From Polytrichum commune (taxonomy: Eukaryota > Streptophyta > Polytrichopsida > Polytrichales > Polytrichaceae), in contig OX485807.1 in NCBI GenBank assembly GCA_950295325.1, positions 42,438,440 to 42,502,439 on the forward strand: 64,000 bases of DNA. The letters are read 5' to 3'. The notes below the pieces were generated by a model. That model ran no database searches. It was not told the DNA's origin and saw nothing but the letters and a program-made list of their open reading frames with translations. Positions 1 to 10,400 of the stretch are shown here, in pieces. How positions within the stretch are numbered: position 1 is the stretch's first letter; each line of letters opens with the position of its first letter. Made by a program: the position numbers and the translations under genes.

Positions 1-23
1 AGTTTTGTACCTGTGTTCCTCGC

Positions 24-1190
24 ATGGCTGGAGAAGAGGTATTCGGGTCCACGAAGCGGAAGGCAGATCTACCTCTTGGAGCTGAAGAGGAGTCTCATCG
101 GCCTGACAAGGTAAACTTCTCACATCCAAGAGGTTTAGGACGTGCTGTGAGGGCTCGTCCTGTGCAGATGCCCATCATTCTTGAAGATACTGAAGATGAT
201 ACTAACGTCCAAGAAGTTCATCTTGAGCCTAAGCCTGAGTCTGAGAGCATCCCTGCAGAAGACCGCTACCCTGGCAAGAGAGACAGTAAGATTGTGAAAC
301 GCACTGCCACTCGCCCAAATCCCGCGCAGCGACTCTCCATGGCCTCCTCCGACTCTCTGAAAGCTTCCATCCGTTCCATCACTATGATACCTCATCCAGG
401 ACATGGTTGCATCATCGGGCTGGATTCGGGTGTTTCTCCTAACATCACACAATACCAGGTCACCATTAGTTCTTTCGTGGGTTGCACTTGCCCTGCATTT
501 AAGAAGACGATGACTAAGTTCAGAGGGAGGACCCAATTCTCTTATTGCAAGCATGTGTACCCCAGGGAGTGCACTGTTCAAGTACTGTATTTATACACGT
601 GGGTGCACAAAAGGGGTATTATTTAAAACAAGCATGTACAAAATGTACGTACAAGAGACATATTGCTATTAAGCAAGAAGTAGATATACATGAGGCTATA
701 GAAAAATATATGTAAAGTACGCATTTACGCATTTACGCGTTCAAGTCAGACCTGGACCAAGAATCATGTGTTTTTTCATCCACTAAGTAACGACTTTATA
801 ACTAAAAATCCATGATTTGATATTATACATATAATAGGGCCATATTTTTGCATTTCCAAACATTTGTACACATGTTATATACAATTTCTGTATTTGTTTT
901 TGGACCCTTGTGTACGTATGGAAATGTATTTTGAAGCAATGAGATTTGTAAGTATATTGCTTGATTTTAGCAAAAATAAAATGTATACAGGGGTATTTTA
1001 ATAAGGGGCATGCACGCACGTGATGCTTGGTTTTAATGAATAGTGCACTCCCTGAGATGTGTACTTCATTCTTTTAAAGGTTTGCCACCGTGATCCCGAT
1101 GCCGACATTTTCATTCACGCGCCTACCTTTAGTTTCAACGAGGTCAAGCTAGAAAGCGGACTCTTGACTCACCCTTTGGCTAAAAACTAG
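24..1190 (+). pseudogene. SWIM zinc-finger protein gene, interrupted by a hAT-like insertion
   Basis: The reading frame runs 24-560 and resumes at 1065-1190. SWIM fingers (CxC...CxH) bind DNA or protein and are common in plant MULE-derived and regulatory proteins. The CTC pair is near residue 153 and the CKH near residue 175, the usual SWIM spacing. Right after YCKHVY the frame enters foreign DNA (561-1056) and soon stops. If the insert and one copy of the flanking ATGTGTAC are ignored, the frame continues for 41 codons with typical post-SWIM sequence (phenylalanine-rich, IHAPTFSFNEV), then meets TAG at 1188. A further open stretch follows that TAG, so it may be a C-to-T stop in an older, longer frame. 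The N-terminal 130 residues are charged and low-complexity. The start at 24 is only the first ATG; an upstream exon is possible. No MULE transposase domain is visible here, so host gene or element remnant cannot be settled. Confidence 0.75.
561..1056. mobile_element. Non-autonomous hAT-like element in the SWIM gene
   Basis: The 496-bp element starts CCCAGGGAGTGCACTGTTCA and ends TGAATAGTGCACTCCCTGAG, which are near-perfect terminal inverted repeats. It is flanked by a perfect 8-bp duplication, ATGTGTAC, at 553-560 and 1057-1064. An 8-bp duplication and CAGGG-type ends are hallmarks of the hAT superfamily. The interior is AT-rich and has no transposase, so mobilisation would need a hAT source elsewhere. 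Removing it joins the SWIM frame in phase. Confidence 0.85.
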
Positions 1191-1320
1191 GAGGCAACCT
1201 ACAAACAGCCTAGATTCTTTTCAATGGACGGTGGCCTTGTCACTACATGTACTGAGTCAACAATACAATATTCATATTGTTTTTTTCAATAAAAAGGGTT
1301 TTGTCATTCAGACTATGTAG

Positions 1321-1868
1321 ACTATGTACTACTACCGCATGTTACTAGCAGCTTAGGCAGAAAATAATTATTTACAAGACTGCCTAAATTTTTTGGAAAT
1401 TCTTGTTTATATTTTCCCACAAACAATTAATTTAAATTATGAAACTGCCTAAACTTACATAAATTAAAGTGTAACTTAAACTGTAAATTATAGTATGCTT
1501 GTAAATTCAAGTGTAAATTCAAGTGTAACTTACATAAATTCAAGTATAACTCATAAATCTCTTTCCTACATACAACAATCATTTGATACACGATAAAACT
1601 ACAGCACACAACAAGAAGTCTGCTTAAGGTTAGTAATGCAATTGATTAGGGTAAAGTCAAATATATAAGAAGCCGTCATCCATTTTGAAAGTAACCCTAA
1701 CCAATTAGAAAATTGGATGAATGCCTAACTTATATTTAATTATAATTTTAAACTGCACAACTTTGAGATATTATTTTTCAAATTGCCTAACCACTTTTTT
1801 CACTTTAATTAATTATTAGGCAAAAGAGTGCCTAAGCTGCTGGTAACACATATTGTAAAACATACTAG
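1321..1868. repeat. MITE-like element with imperfect terminal inverted repeats
   Basis: The left end (1341-1358, GTTACTAGCAGCTTAGGC) and right end (1829-1846, GCCTAAGCTGCTGGTAAC) are inverted copies. Weaker complementarity extends outwards to about 1321 and 1868. The interior is very AT-rich, and TTAGGCA or TGCCTAA motifs recur several times inside it. No clear target duplication is visible, so the family is not assigned. The ORF inside is low-complexity and not believable as a gene. The flanks 1191-1320 and 1869-2095 hold nothing else I can identify. Confidence 0.6.
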
Positions 1869-2095
1869 TAAAAAAAAAATTAAATCAACCAATATTATTG
1901 GAAAGTGATAGCACGGTAATAGGAAAAAATAGGAATGTATCAATTTTTAAACCACTTGGGTCCACGGTTATAGGTCTCAAAAATTGGCCAAAATAAGAAT
2001 TATTCACAAAATATCCACGGAATATTCGAAAATGCTAAAAATGAAAACTAAACTTAGCATAAATAATCTATATTTGGATTATGTTATCCATTTTC

Positions 2096-3082
2096 TGCTC
2101 TCCGCTCTCCAATTCTCCGCTCTCCACCCATCGCTCGCATACAAGTCACGCTCGTCCCCAGGCTCCCCTTCCCGTGGCGTGACGTATTCCGTGATCCCCT
2201 CCCTCTACCACTTCTCGGCGGTGGATGCAGCCTCGGCGGTGGACTACTCCCGAGACGTCGACGTTGACGACGGTGTTGTCAACAACCCACCCCCCAAGGT
2301 TGTTGCCCGCGCGTACGCCCCGTCGCCCTCCCCCCTCTCCAAGGAGAAGCGAACGCTCGTTCGTTTGGGGCATGTGTCTCCCCCGAGGGATGACGCCGTC
2401 CCTCGTCGTGTGCCGAGCCGGCGTCTCCACATGGAAGCTCCCCGGTGCGACCCCTCCCCCGTCGACCCTATTCCTCCTCCTGCAAACCCGTCCCCCATCG
2501 TTGGCCCTCCTTGCCATGCTTCCCCCACATTACTCAACAGTGCCGCAATTCAACCGGATTCGTATGCTCTCCCCGACGCCCCCACCGTGCCCATCGTCCC
2601 CGGGATCGACGTTGCCAAATCCAAGGTGCCCTTCTTTGTCCCTAAACCCCTTTTCACCGTTGCTTTCCTCTTGTCTCCGCGTGGCAAGATCTTACGAGCG
2701 CCCATCCCAAACCACCTTTCCTCATTTCCCCACTCCGTTCTTATTATTTTCTTCCTATGGCGTATTTTGGCAGGTGGCCCCCCGCTCGCTTGGTGGCCAA
2801 CCCTCATCAACTTCGTCATTGGAAAGGCACGCCCTGAAGGCCCCAACTTCTGAGTCCGATCATTCTCTGGCCCTCCGGAGAAGCGCAAGACGTTCCCTTT
2901 CGCAAACGCCCTCGTATTCTACTTTTACTACCACCTCGTACAATTCAAGAGCGCGTCCGGAAATATGGAAGAACGACACATATTCCGGTTCAAGCAACAA
3001 ACAAGGATACAGTCGTGGGCCTGAGATTTTTAGAGCCATGGAGGCCGCCAAAAAAAAGAAAATAGCCGCCAAAAAAAAATAG
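2096..3082 (+). CDS. Two-exon gene of unknown function (copy 1; paralogue at 51465-52235)
   Basis: Exon A ends at 2625 (AAG|GTGCCC) and exon B runs from 2774 (TTTTGGCAG|GTGGCC) to the stop at 3082; both junctions keep frame. The call rests on homology with the minus-strand locus at 51465-52235, which has the same intron position and phase. Shared blocks include DAAS(A/T)(V/I)DYS, PPPK, SPSPL, RRL(H/R)M and, in exon B, GYSRG(P/A)EIFR followed by a Lys/Ala-rich basic tail. The protein is proline- and arginine-rich, mostly disordered in appearance, and matches no family I recognise. The segment is GC-rich compared with the AT-rich flanks. No convincing start is seen: an in-frame ATG at 1984 lies in AT-rich DNA, and an upstream exon is likely. 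The basic tail could be a nuclear-localisation or nucleic-acid-binding segment; that is inference. Confidence 0.6.
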
Positions 3083-3419
3083 TGGGACTACAAACGTCTA
3101 TTTCAAACGTAACTATCATAATGTCTAGACTAAGTGGTAGAACATAGTGTTTGGTTCTCTATAGGCTATGAATTTCTCCAATACATTGATGGTATTTCCA
3201 TTATATTTGTATTTCGAGCCCATTTAATATATTCAATTTGCAATCGTTGTCCTCATACTCCCTTCCATCAGCATCGTTTTCTTATTTCATACGCAAATGT
3301 TCTCATGTATCCTTCATATTTGTTTCCACTTACATGCACTTTATCCGATAATTATATGCAAAACCTTATATATGGGATTTTATGCTGTCATTATTGGTCC
3401 AAATTTGAAATTTGCGGCC
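3083..3419. other. AT-rich spacer
   Basis: This stretch lies between the two-exon gene and the 3' end of the LRR frame. I see no convincing gene, repeat or RNA in it. Confidence 0.5.
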
Positions 3420-3465
3420 TTAATAAGTCTCAAAATCATCAAAAAGTCTCCAATTAACGAATATA

Positions 3466-6280
3466 GTGTTAGAACTCAAGTTTGCCAATCCCTCCAGTAT
3501 TGTTGTCAAGCTCGTACAGTTTCTCAAATCAAGGGTTATCAAAGAACTCAAGTTCCCCAATCCCTTCGGTATTGTTGTCAAGCTCGTACACCCTCTCAAA
3601 TTAAGGGTTGTCAAAGAACTCAAGTTCCCCAATCCCTCCGGTATTGTTGTCAAGCTCGTACACCCTCTCAAATTAAGGGTTGTCAAAGAACTCAAGTTCC
3701 CCAATCCCTCCGGTATTGTTGTCAAGCTCGTACACCCTCTCAAATTAAGGGTAGCCAAAGAACCCAAGTTCCCCAATCCCTTTGGTATTGTTGTCAAGCT
3801 CGTACACTCTTCCAAATCAAGGGTTGCCAATGAACTCAAGTTCCCCAATCCCTCCGGTATTGTTGTCAAGCTCCTACACCCTCCCAAATCAAGGGTTGTC
3901 AAAGAACTCAAGTTCCCCAATCCCTCCGGTATTGTTGTCAAGCTCGTACACCCTCTCAAATTAAGGGTTGCCAAAGAACTCAAGTTCCCCAATCCCTCCG
4001 ATATTGTTGTCAAGTTCGTACACCCTCCCAAATCAAGGGTTGTCAAAGAACTCGAGTTTCCCAATCCCTCTAGTATCCTTGTCAAGCTCCTACACTTTCG
4101 CAAATCAAAGGTTGTTAAAGAACTCAAGTTCCCCAATCCCTCCGGTATTGTTGCCAAGCTCGTACACCATCTCAAATTAAGGGTTGTCAAAGAACTCAAG
4201 TTCCCCAATCCCTCTGGTATTGTTGTCAAGCTCGTACACCCTTCGAAATCAAGGGTTGTCAAAGAACTCAAGTTTCCCAATCCCTCCGGTACTGTTGTCA
4301 AGCTCGTACAATTTCTCAAATCAAGGGTTATCAAAGAACTCAAGTTCCCCAATCCCTCCGGTATTGTTGTCAAGCTCGTACACCCTCTCAAATTAAGGGT
4401 TTGTCAAAGAACTCAAGTTCCCCAATCCCTCCGGTATTGTTGTCAAGCTCGTACACCCTTCGAAATCAAGGGTTGTCAAAGAACTCAAGTTTCCCAATCC
4501 CTCCGGTATTGTTGTCAAGCTCGTACAGTTTCTCAAATCAAGGGTTATCAAAGAACTCAAGTTCCCCAATCCCTCCGGTATTGTTGTCAAGCTCGTACAC
4601 CCTCTCAAATTAAGGGTTTGTCAAAGAACTCAAGTTCCCCAATCCCTCCGGTATTGTTGTCAAGCTCGTACACCCTTCGAAATCAAGGGTTGTCAAAGAA
4701 CTCAAGTTTCCCAATCCCTCCGGTATTGTTGTCAAGCTCGTACAGTTTCTCAAATCAAGGGTTATCAAAGAACTCAAGTTCCCCAATCCCTCCGGTATTG
4801 TTGTCAAGCTCGTACACCCTCTCAAATTAAGGGTTGTCAAAGAACTCAAGTTCCCCAATCCCTCCGGTATTGTTGTCAAGCTCGTACACCCTCTCAAATT
4901 AAGGGTTGTCAAAGAACCCAAGTTCCCCAATCCCTTTGGTATTGTTGTCAAGCTCGTACACTCTTCCAAATCAAGGGTTGCCAATGAACTCAAGTTCCCC
5001 AATCCCTCCGGTATTGTTGTCAAGCTCCTACACCCTCCCAAATCAAGGGTTGTCAAAGAACTCAAGTTTCCCAATCCCTCCGGTATTGTTGTCAAGCTCG
5101 TACACCCTCTCAAATTAAGGGTTGCCAAAGAACTCAAGTTCCCCAATCCCTCCGATATTGTTGTCAAGTTCGTACACCCTCCCAAATCAAGGGTTGTCAA
5201 AGAACTCGAGTTTCCCAATCCCTCCGGTATCCTTGTCAAGCTCCTACACTTTCTCAAATCAAAGGTTGTCAAAGAACTCAAGTTCCTCAATCCCTCCGGT
5301 ATTGTTGTCAAGCTCGTACACCATCTCAAATTAAGGGTTGTCAAAGAACTCAAGTTCCCCAATCCCTTTGGTATTGTTGTCAAGCTCGTACACTCTTCCA
5401 AATCAAGGGTTGTCAAAGAACTCAAGTTCTCCAATCCCTCCGGTATTGTTGTCAAGCTCCAACACCCTCTCAAATTAAGGGTTGTCAAAGAACCCAAGTT
5501 CCCCAATCCCTCCGGTATTGTTGTCAAGCTCATACACCCTCCCAAATCAAGGGTTGTTAAAGAACTCAAGTTCCTCAATCCCTCCGGTATTGTTGTCGTA
5601 CACCCTGTCAAATCAAGAGTTGTCAAAGAACTCAAGTTCCCCAATCCCTCCGGTATTGTTGTCAAGCTCGTACACCCTGTCAAATTAAGGGTTGTCAAAG
5701 AACTCAAGTTCCCCAATCCCTCCGGTATTGTTGTCAAGTTCGTACACCCTGTCAAATTAAGGGTTGTCAAAGAACTCAAGTTCCCCAATCCCTCCGGTAT
5801 TGTTGTCAAGTTCGTACACCCTCCCAAATCAAGGGTTGTCAAAGAACTCAAGTTCCCCAATCCCTCCGGTATTGTTGTCAAGTTCGTACACCCTCCCAAA
5901 TCAAGGGTTGTCAAAGAACTCAAATTCCCCAATCCCTCCGGTATTGTTGTCAAGCTCGTACACCCTCTCAAATTAAGGGTTGTCAAAGAACCCAAGTTCC
6001 CCAATCCCTTTGGTATTGTTGTCAAGCTCGTACACTCTTCCAAATCAAGGGTTGTCAAAGAACTCAAGTTCCCCAATCCCTCCGGTATTGTTGTCAAGCT
6101 CGAACACCCTCCCAAACCAAGGGTTGCCAATGAACTCAAGTTCCCCAATCCCTCTGGTATTGTTGTCAAGTTCTGACAACAACACAAATGTAGGGTTGCC
6201 AAAGAACTCAAATTCCGCAATTCCTCTAGTATCATTTTCAAGCTCGTCCAATATCCCAATTCCAGGGTTGTGAAAGGCAT
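3466..6280. repeat. 72-bp tandem LRR-coding repeat with higher-order duplications
   Basis: The 72-bp unit (24 codons) repeats about 39 times with strong conservation. A longer block repeats at an offset of 1154 bp: GGGTTGCCAATGAACTCAAG at 3821 recurs at 4975. That offset is 16 units plus the two inserted bases, pointing to unequal exchange. Confidence 0.85.
4186..4834. repeat. Three recent tandem copies of about 217 bp (three LRR units plus one base)
   Basis: Blocks starting near 4186, 4402 and 4619 are almost identical. The 4402 and 4619 junctions carry the extra base that shifts the LRR frame. The second copy of the insertion is therefore best explained as a by-product of tandem duplication. 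Confidence 0.7.
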
Positions 6281-6364
6281 GTCAATGAAACTCAATGTGA
6301 GCCTAAACACACAATCAACAAAAATATGGAAATGAGCGGACATGGCCACTGGTATATTTAACAT

Positions 6365-6738
6365 ATTGTAATAAGAGTCAAAGAATTTTAGAAAATTTGC
6401 ATAATCTTATATTTGTTTTTTCTATTCTTCAAGGTGACTCATGATCTTCTGTAGAAGTTGGATGCTTGGTGTGGGGATGAGAATATAGATCCAACACCAA
6501 AGTTGCAAATGCTAATTGATCAAACATCAATAGACCCACAATAGACCCACACCAATAGACCCACAATTCGCAACCTTCTTGAGCTCGCCCAAGAGTGGCG
6601 ACCAACATCCAAGTCAAAGTTGAATCCTTCTGCGCCGCTAGAGGTAGCTGTTGACTCGCATTCCCTAGAATCCTCCTTCCACATTACAGCTCATGTGGCT
6701 GCTCACATCCCCTGTCCATTTGCACAATCCACCCCGAC
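6365..6738. other. Flank between LRR gene and nested retroelement
   Basis: No clear gene is seen. A short motif, ATAGACCCACA, is repeated near 6530-6568. The last five bases (CCGAC, 6734-6738) are the left target duplication of the chromovirus. Confidence 0.5.
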
Positions 6739-6901
6739 TGTCGCGCACCTCTCCATGAGGAGTGCCCGAAACACCATGGGCACAAGGGGGACCCCGGAGT
6801 GACACCCGGGACTTGTGGCGCCGTTGGTGAGAGGGCCCAAGTGATCCTAGTGTGGGTGAGGGCCCCGGGCGTTGGGAACGCCTCCCACCCACGGAGACTA
6901 G
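6739..6901 (+). repeat. 5' LTR of the chromovirus, first part
   Basis: These are the first 163 bp of the LTR, matching 20740-20902. The segment ends in ACTAG, where the Harbinger element begins. Confidence 0.9.
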
Positions 6902-7989
6902 GGGCCACCCCGCACCAGGGGGTGTTGGAGCCGGTCCGGCAAGGGGGAAGGCCTGCCTGGAACCCGCAAACCGGGTAGGTAGGGGACGCCGGTCCGGTGT
7001 GGCGGTGTTGAGCCGGGGGCCACAAAGGGCGGTTCCGTAGCGGGAATGGCGTAGTTCATCCAAAATTTTCTGTTCTGCGTTTGTTGTTTTGAAAGGTGCT
7101 GTAGCGGACGTGTCGGGCTGTGGGGCCTCGCCAACTCCGAGGGCTGTCTGGTATTCCACACCCTTCCGGCTGTCGCCAAAAATTTGTTCAACAATCGCCG
7201 GGATGGAAGAAGACATGGCCATCGACAGCGAGCTGCACCTCCTGAATTTTGGGTGACATGCACATTGTGTTTTTGTGTGGGCATTGGCTTTGCAACCACG
7301 GACTTGCGGATTGTCTGTGCTATCTTTTGTGTTTTGCGTGCTCGGGTGGGGTTTCGTTGTAGGTTTTTTGTGTTGCGTCAAATCGTTACCTCTGCTCGAG
7401 CCTCACTGGCACCTCGCCCCTTGCCGGATGTGAGAGGTTTTGTTTGCCCTGCACTGCCGAAATTCCCTGGTCGGTGCGCCAACGCCTGCCGACAGGACGG
7501 AAGGCTGTGGCCACCTCTTGTCGCGCTGGATGTCGCTGGTGCGTTGTGCTCGTTGCTGCACCGCATTGGCAGACGTTGCACAGGCCATGCCGGCCTCGGT
7601 AGTTCTGCCCAGTTTGTCTGCGCGGCCCGTGCTTGAGCGGTGACCAGCTAGGGGATGCGGTCTGGGGTGGACCGATGTGCACTGATTGTAGGTGTCGTGA
7701 TGTGCCAATGTTTGGAGCAATTCATCCGAGCTGCTCTGATGTGCCTTGCGTGTTCTGGAACACGCCCAATGTTTGTGCAGGGCGGAGGATTTCTGGAATG
7801 GCTACAAATTATTTTGTTATGCGTATTACTCAAACTCGGTGCCGCATGAGGCCGAGTTCCGAGCATCGAAATTGGGTGAGTCTGTTTCCTCCCCATTCCC
7901 TGGGGTTTTCTCTCAATGTCAACTTTTATGTGCATTCGGTGACGCTTGCGTTGTGTGTTGTCGACGTCGAATTCACCCTGCTGGGTATG

Positions 7990-8339
7990 CTGTTGCAGGT
8001 CAGGTCGTTTGGCGAAGACATCGCCAGTTCAGTAACCCCTCCCACCATGCTCTCCGTGCCACGTGCATGGAAATTCTTCCCCTCCTGGAAATGTATTGTA
8101 GATGGGAATTGGAGGAGGACTGCGGCAACCTTCGGGCACTCATGCTCCGATTCGACTCGGAGGCCTCCCTGGAGATGCATGATCTTGGGCGATCTCTGCT
8201 GCGGATGATCCGTGACGATGACTGCGGACTCCAATCTCCTCCTACACACCAGCTATCCGTGCCACCAGTAAACCCCTTCGACGCCATTAGGGGCAGACTT
8301 GCCGCAGTCGACCTCCAGTTCCAAAGTCTTCATGCACAG
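7990..8339 (+). CDS. Putative upstream exon of the Harbinger transposase
   Basis: An open segment is bounded by a plausible acceptor (GTTGCAG, near 7999) and donor (CATGCACAG|GTGCAT, 8339/8340). Its product is acidic and leucine-rich, includes a WELEEDCG motif, and has the look of a real coding exon. Nothing else explains it, and it lies upstream of the nuclease in the same orientation. Joining to the main exon is not proven. Another small candidate exon starts at the ATG at 7203 and ends near a GTGACA donor. Confidence 0.35.
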
Positions 8340-9426
8340 GTGCATGCACATGTAGGTGGTTATTCCAGTGTCACAACTGTGCTTATGCGGTGTTTGACGC
8401 CCGCTACGGCAGTGTGCCTGTTTAGGGTCTTCTGGCCGCAAAACACTTTGGAATTCAAGTTTACATTCGAGTACTTCGTGTCTCCCTTGCCCTGCCATTC
8501 ATATGTCCGCCCCCCTCCCTGTTGTTGTTTGAAGCCAATTTTTTGTGTGTCTGCAATTAAATCTGTGGGTGATTGCATTCCATGTCTTTGTTGTTTATCA
8601 GTTATCTGCGTTGTGTGCTTCCGCGCTGTAGGGTTCTCCGCAATCAATAATGCACAGATTTCTTGCAGTCTGCTCGCGTCCCCGTTTTTATATCGCCTTC
8701 TGCCACGTTCTGGTGCACAGGTGTGCCGTCTGTGAGCTATCAGTGTGGATTTTGCGTATTCCTAGCACCCTTTAATATATGTGCGCGTTTGGTTCGGTTA
8801 TTGCGTGCATCCATTTCCCTCCGATTCCCATCGTCGCGTTTCTAGCCTCTTGTTTGTTGGCATTTCACTATTGCCGCTCATGCGGAGTGTTTGTAGAGCA
8901 CATGCAGACTGGATGCAGTGCATAATATTTACCCTTAACCCAATACATCCCCAACCCAGGAACCTGGTCGCATTCACAGATCACACCATCCCAAAACAAG
9001 ACACAAACCCCGAGCAGACTACACATTTTGCATGCAGCCACGCACTTGCAGTCGATTTCGTGCATTCATAAAAAAATTCACTAGTATTCTGGCTCGGAAA
9101 TACTGCAAGTCCAGAGTTCATTGTACATTGCTCTGCGGCTGCATTGCAGCTGCTGGCGTCTACATTGCTGGCACGGTGGAAGCAAAAACCAGCACATAGC
9201 CATACCGTTCGTTGCTACAGACTGCACAAAACTAAAAGGCCTGCTAAAAAAAAAGTTGAATGCTCCTCAAAACATGGCCTGTAATATGTGTTGTCGTTGT
9301 CTTTGGCTGAAGGTTCCTGCCACAAATGCCGTGAACGTGGTTCAATCCGGTTCAAGCACTCCCCGACCATCCCTCCGCTCCCAGCCTCTTCGGGAGCCAG
9401 ATTCTGTTCGCGAAGGGCCTGCTGCA

Positions 9427-10400
9427 TGTCGCGCACCTCTCCATGAGGAGTGCCCGAAACACCATGGGCACAAGGGGGACCCCGGAGTGACACCCGGGAC
9501 TTGTGGCGCCGTTGGTGAGAGGGCCCAAGTGATCCTAGTGTGGGTGAGGGCCCCGGGCGTTGGGAACGCCTCCCACCCACGGAGACTAGGAGGCATGAGG
9601 GTAAGGCCATGAGCTATGCGTAGCTCATGGCGTGGTGATTCTAGAATGCTCAAGATCACCTCAATCGGAGGTGTGAGCTAGGAGTTATGGCCATTTGAGT
9701 GGGGCGCTGTCCCGGGACAGCGCCCTGGTGCAGCAGTGCCTGGGAGTGATTCCCGGGACTGCCAAGGTTCAAACAGGCATAACTTCCTCAAGACTTGCCT
9801 GAATGGGGCAAGTGAGGAGTCCATCGGCATCTACGTGAAGCGTAGATGAAGATGGAGTGGTCGCGTGTAAGCATCAGACATTGTACAAGGAAGTTATGAT
9901 GGTCTGAAGCTGCTGGGGGGTTCTAGGCCCAGCGGCTAAGGGAAAGTGTCCACTTGGCCCCAACTCTTGGTAGAGAGACAAGAGGTTGGCTGACGGTGGG
10001 GTAGGGGCCCCGCGTAGAATCCTAGAGGCTTATATGGGTGAGGTGGTGTGGCCTCACCCACCCGAGGCCGAACGGCAAGGCCTCCATGGGCAATGGCCCA
10101 TTGTGAGGCTATAGTTGCCTAGTATGGTTCGGGTTGTTGTAGTGTTGCTCCGGCAACGCGATGATCAACATGGGATTGGACTTCCATGGATGGAAGTCCA
10201 CATCTAGGAATGGGTTACCGATTAAGGGGTGAGTCCCGAAAGCAAAGTAGGAGGGTTGGTTCCCCTCCTATGAACTATAAGGTCCGGGGTAGGAGGAGCT
10301 AATCATTAGCATGGCGGAATGCGAATGGTTAGCACTCGTAACCTTTGCTAGAATTGAAAATTGGCAAGATTGTCAAGGGGGGCTAGCAAGGGTTGCGACA
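9427..10400 (+). mobile_element. Solo LTR of the same chromovirus family, inside the Harbinger transposase gene
   Basis: This is a full 974-bp LTR (TGTCGC...GCGACA) with a perfect 5-bp duplication, CTGCA, at 9422-9426 and 10401-10405. It differs from the LTRs of the surrounding element at several percent of sites, so it came from another family member. It splits the coding exon of the transposase: codons before 9427 and after 10405 join in frame when the LTR and one CTGCA are ignored. Confidence 0.92.

Larger units (their letters stand above)
3420..6364 (-). pseudogene. LRR-only protein gene, about 39 repeats, two frameshifts
   Basis: Reading right to left, almost the whole interval is a 24-residue LRR of the form LTTIPEGLGNLSSLTTLDLGGCTS, the style seen in LRR regions of plant NLR-type proteins. 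Three open pieces share this frame pattern: 4610-6364 (584 aa), 4393-4608 (71 aa) and 3420-4391 (323 aa). The breaks near 4612 and 4396 are the same one-base insertion, which turns the LTTLNL context into LTNP plus stop. A two-residue deletion occurs near 5598. No NB-ARC, TIR, kinase, signal peptide or membrane segment is visible, and the first ~40 residues are not LRR. It may be the repeat domain of a truncated NLR or receptor, or an LRR-only gene whose 5' exons are lost. Read literally it yields at most the 584-residue upstream part. The plus-strand ORFs through here are shadows of the repeats. Confidence 0.8.

Noticed and set aside
3466-4830. 454-codon plus-strand ORF and several 60-97-codon plus-strand ORFs to 6273
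   Set aside because: They are the antisense and shifted readings of the minus-strand LRR repeats.
6665-7720. Several overlapping ORFs of 100-240 codons on both strands
   Set aside because: They cross the LTR/Harbinger junction or lie in GC-rich non-coding transposon DNA; none shows a domain.
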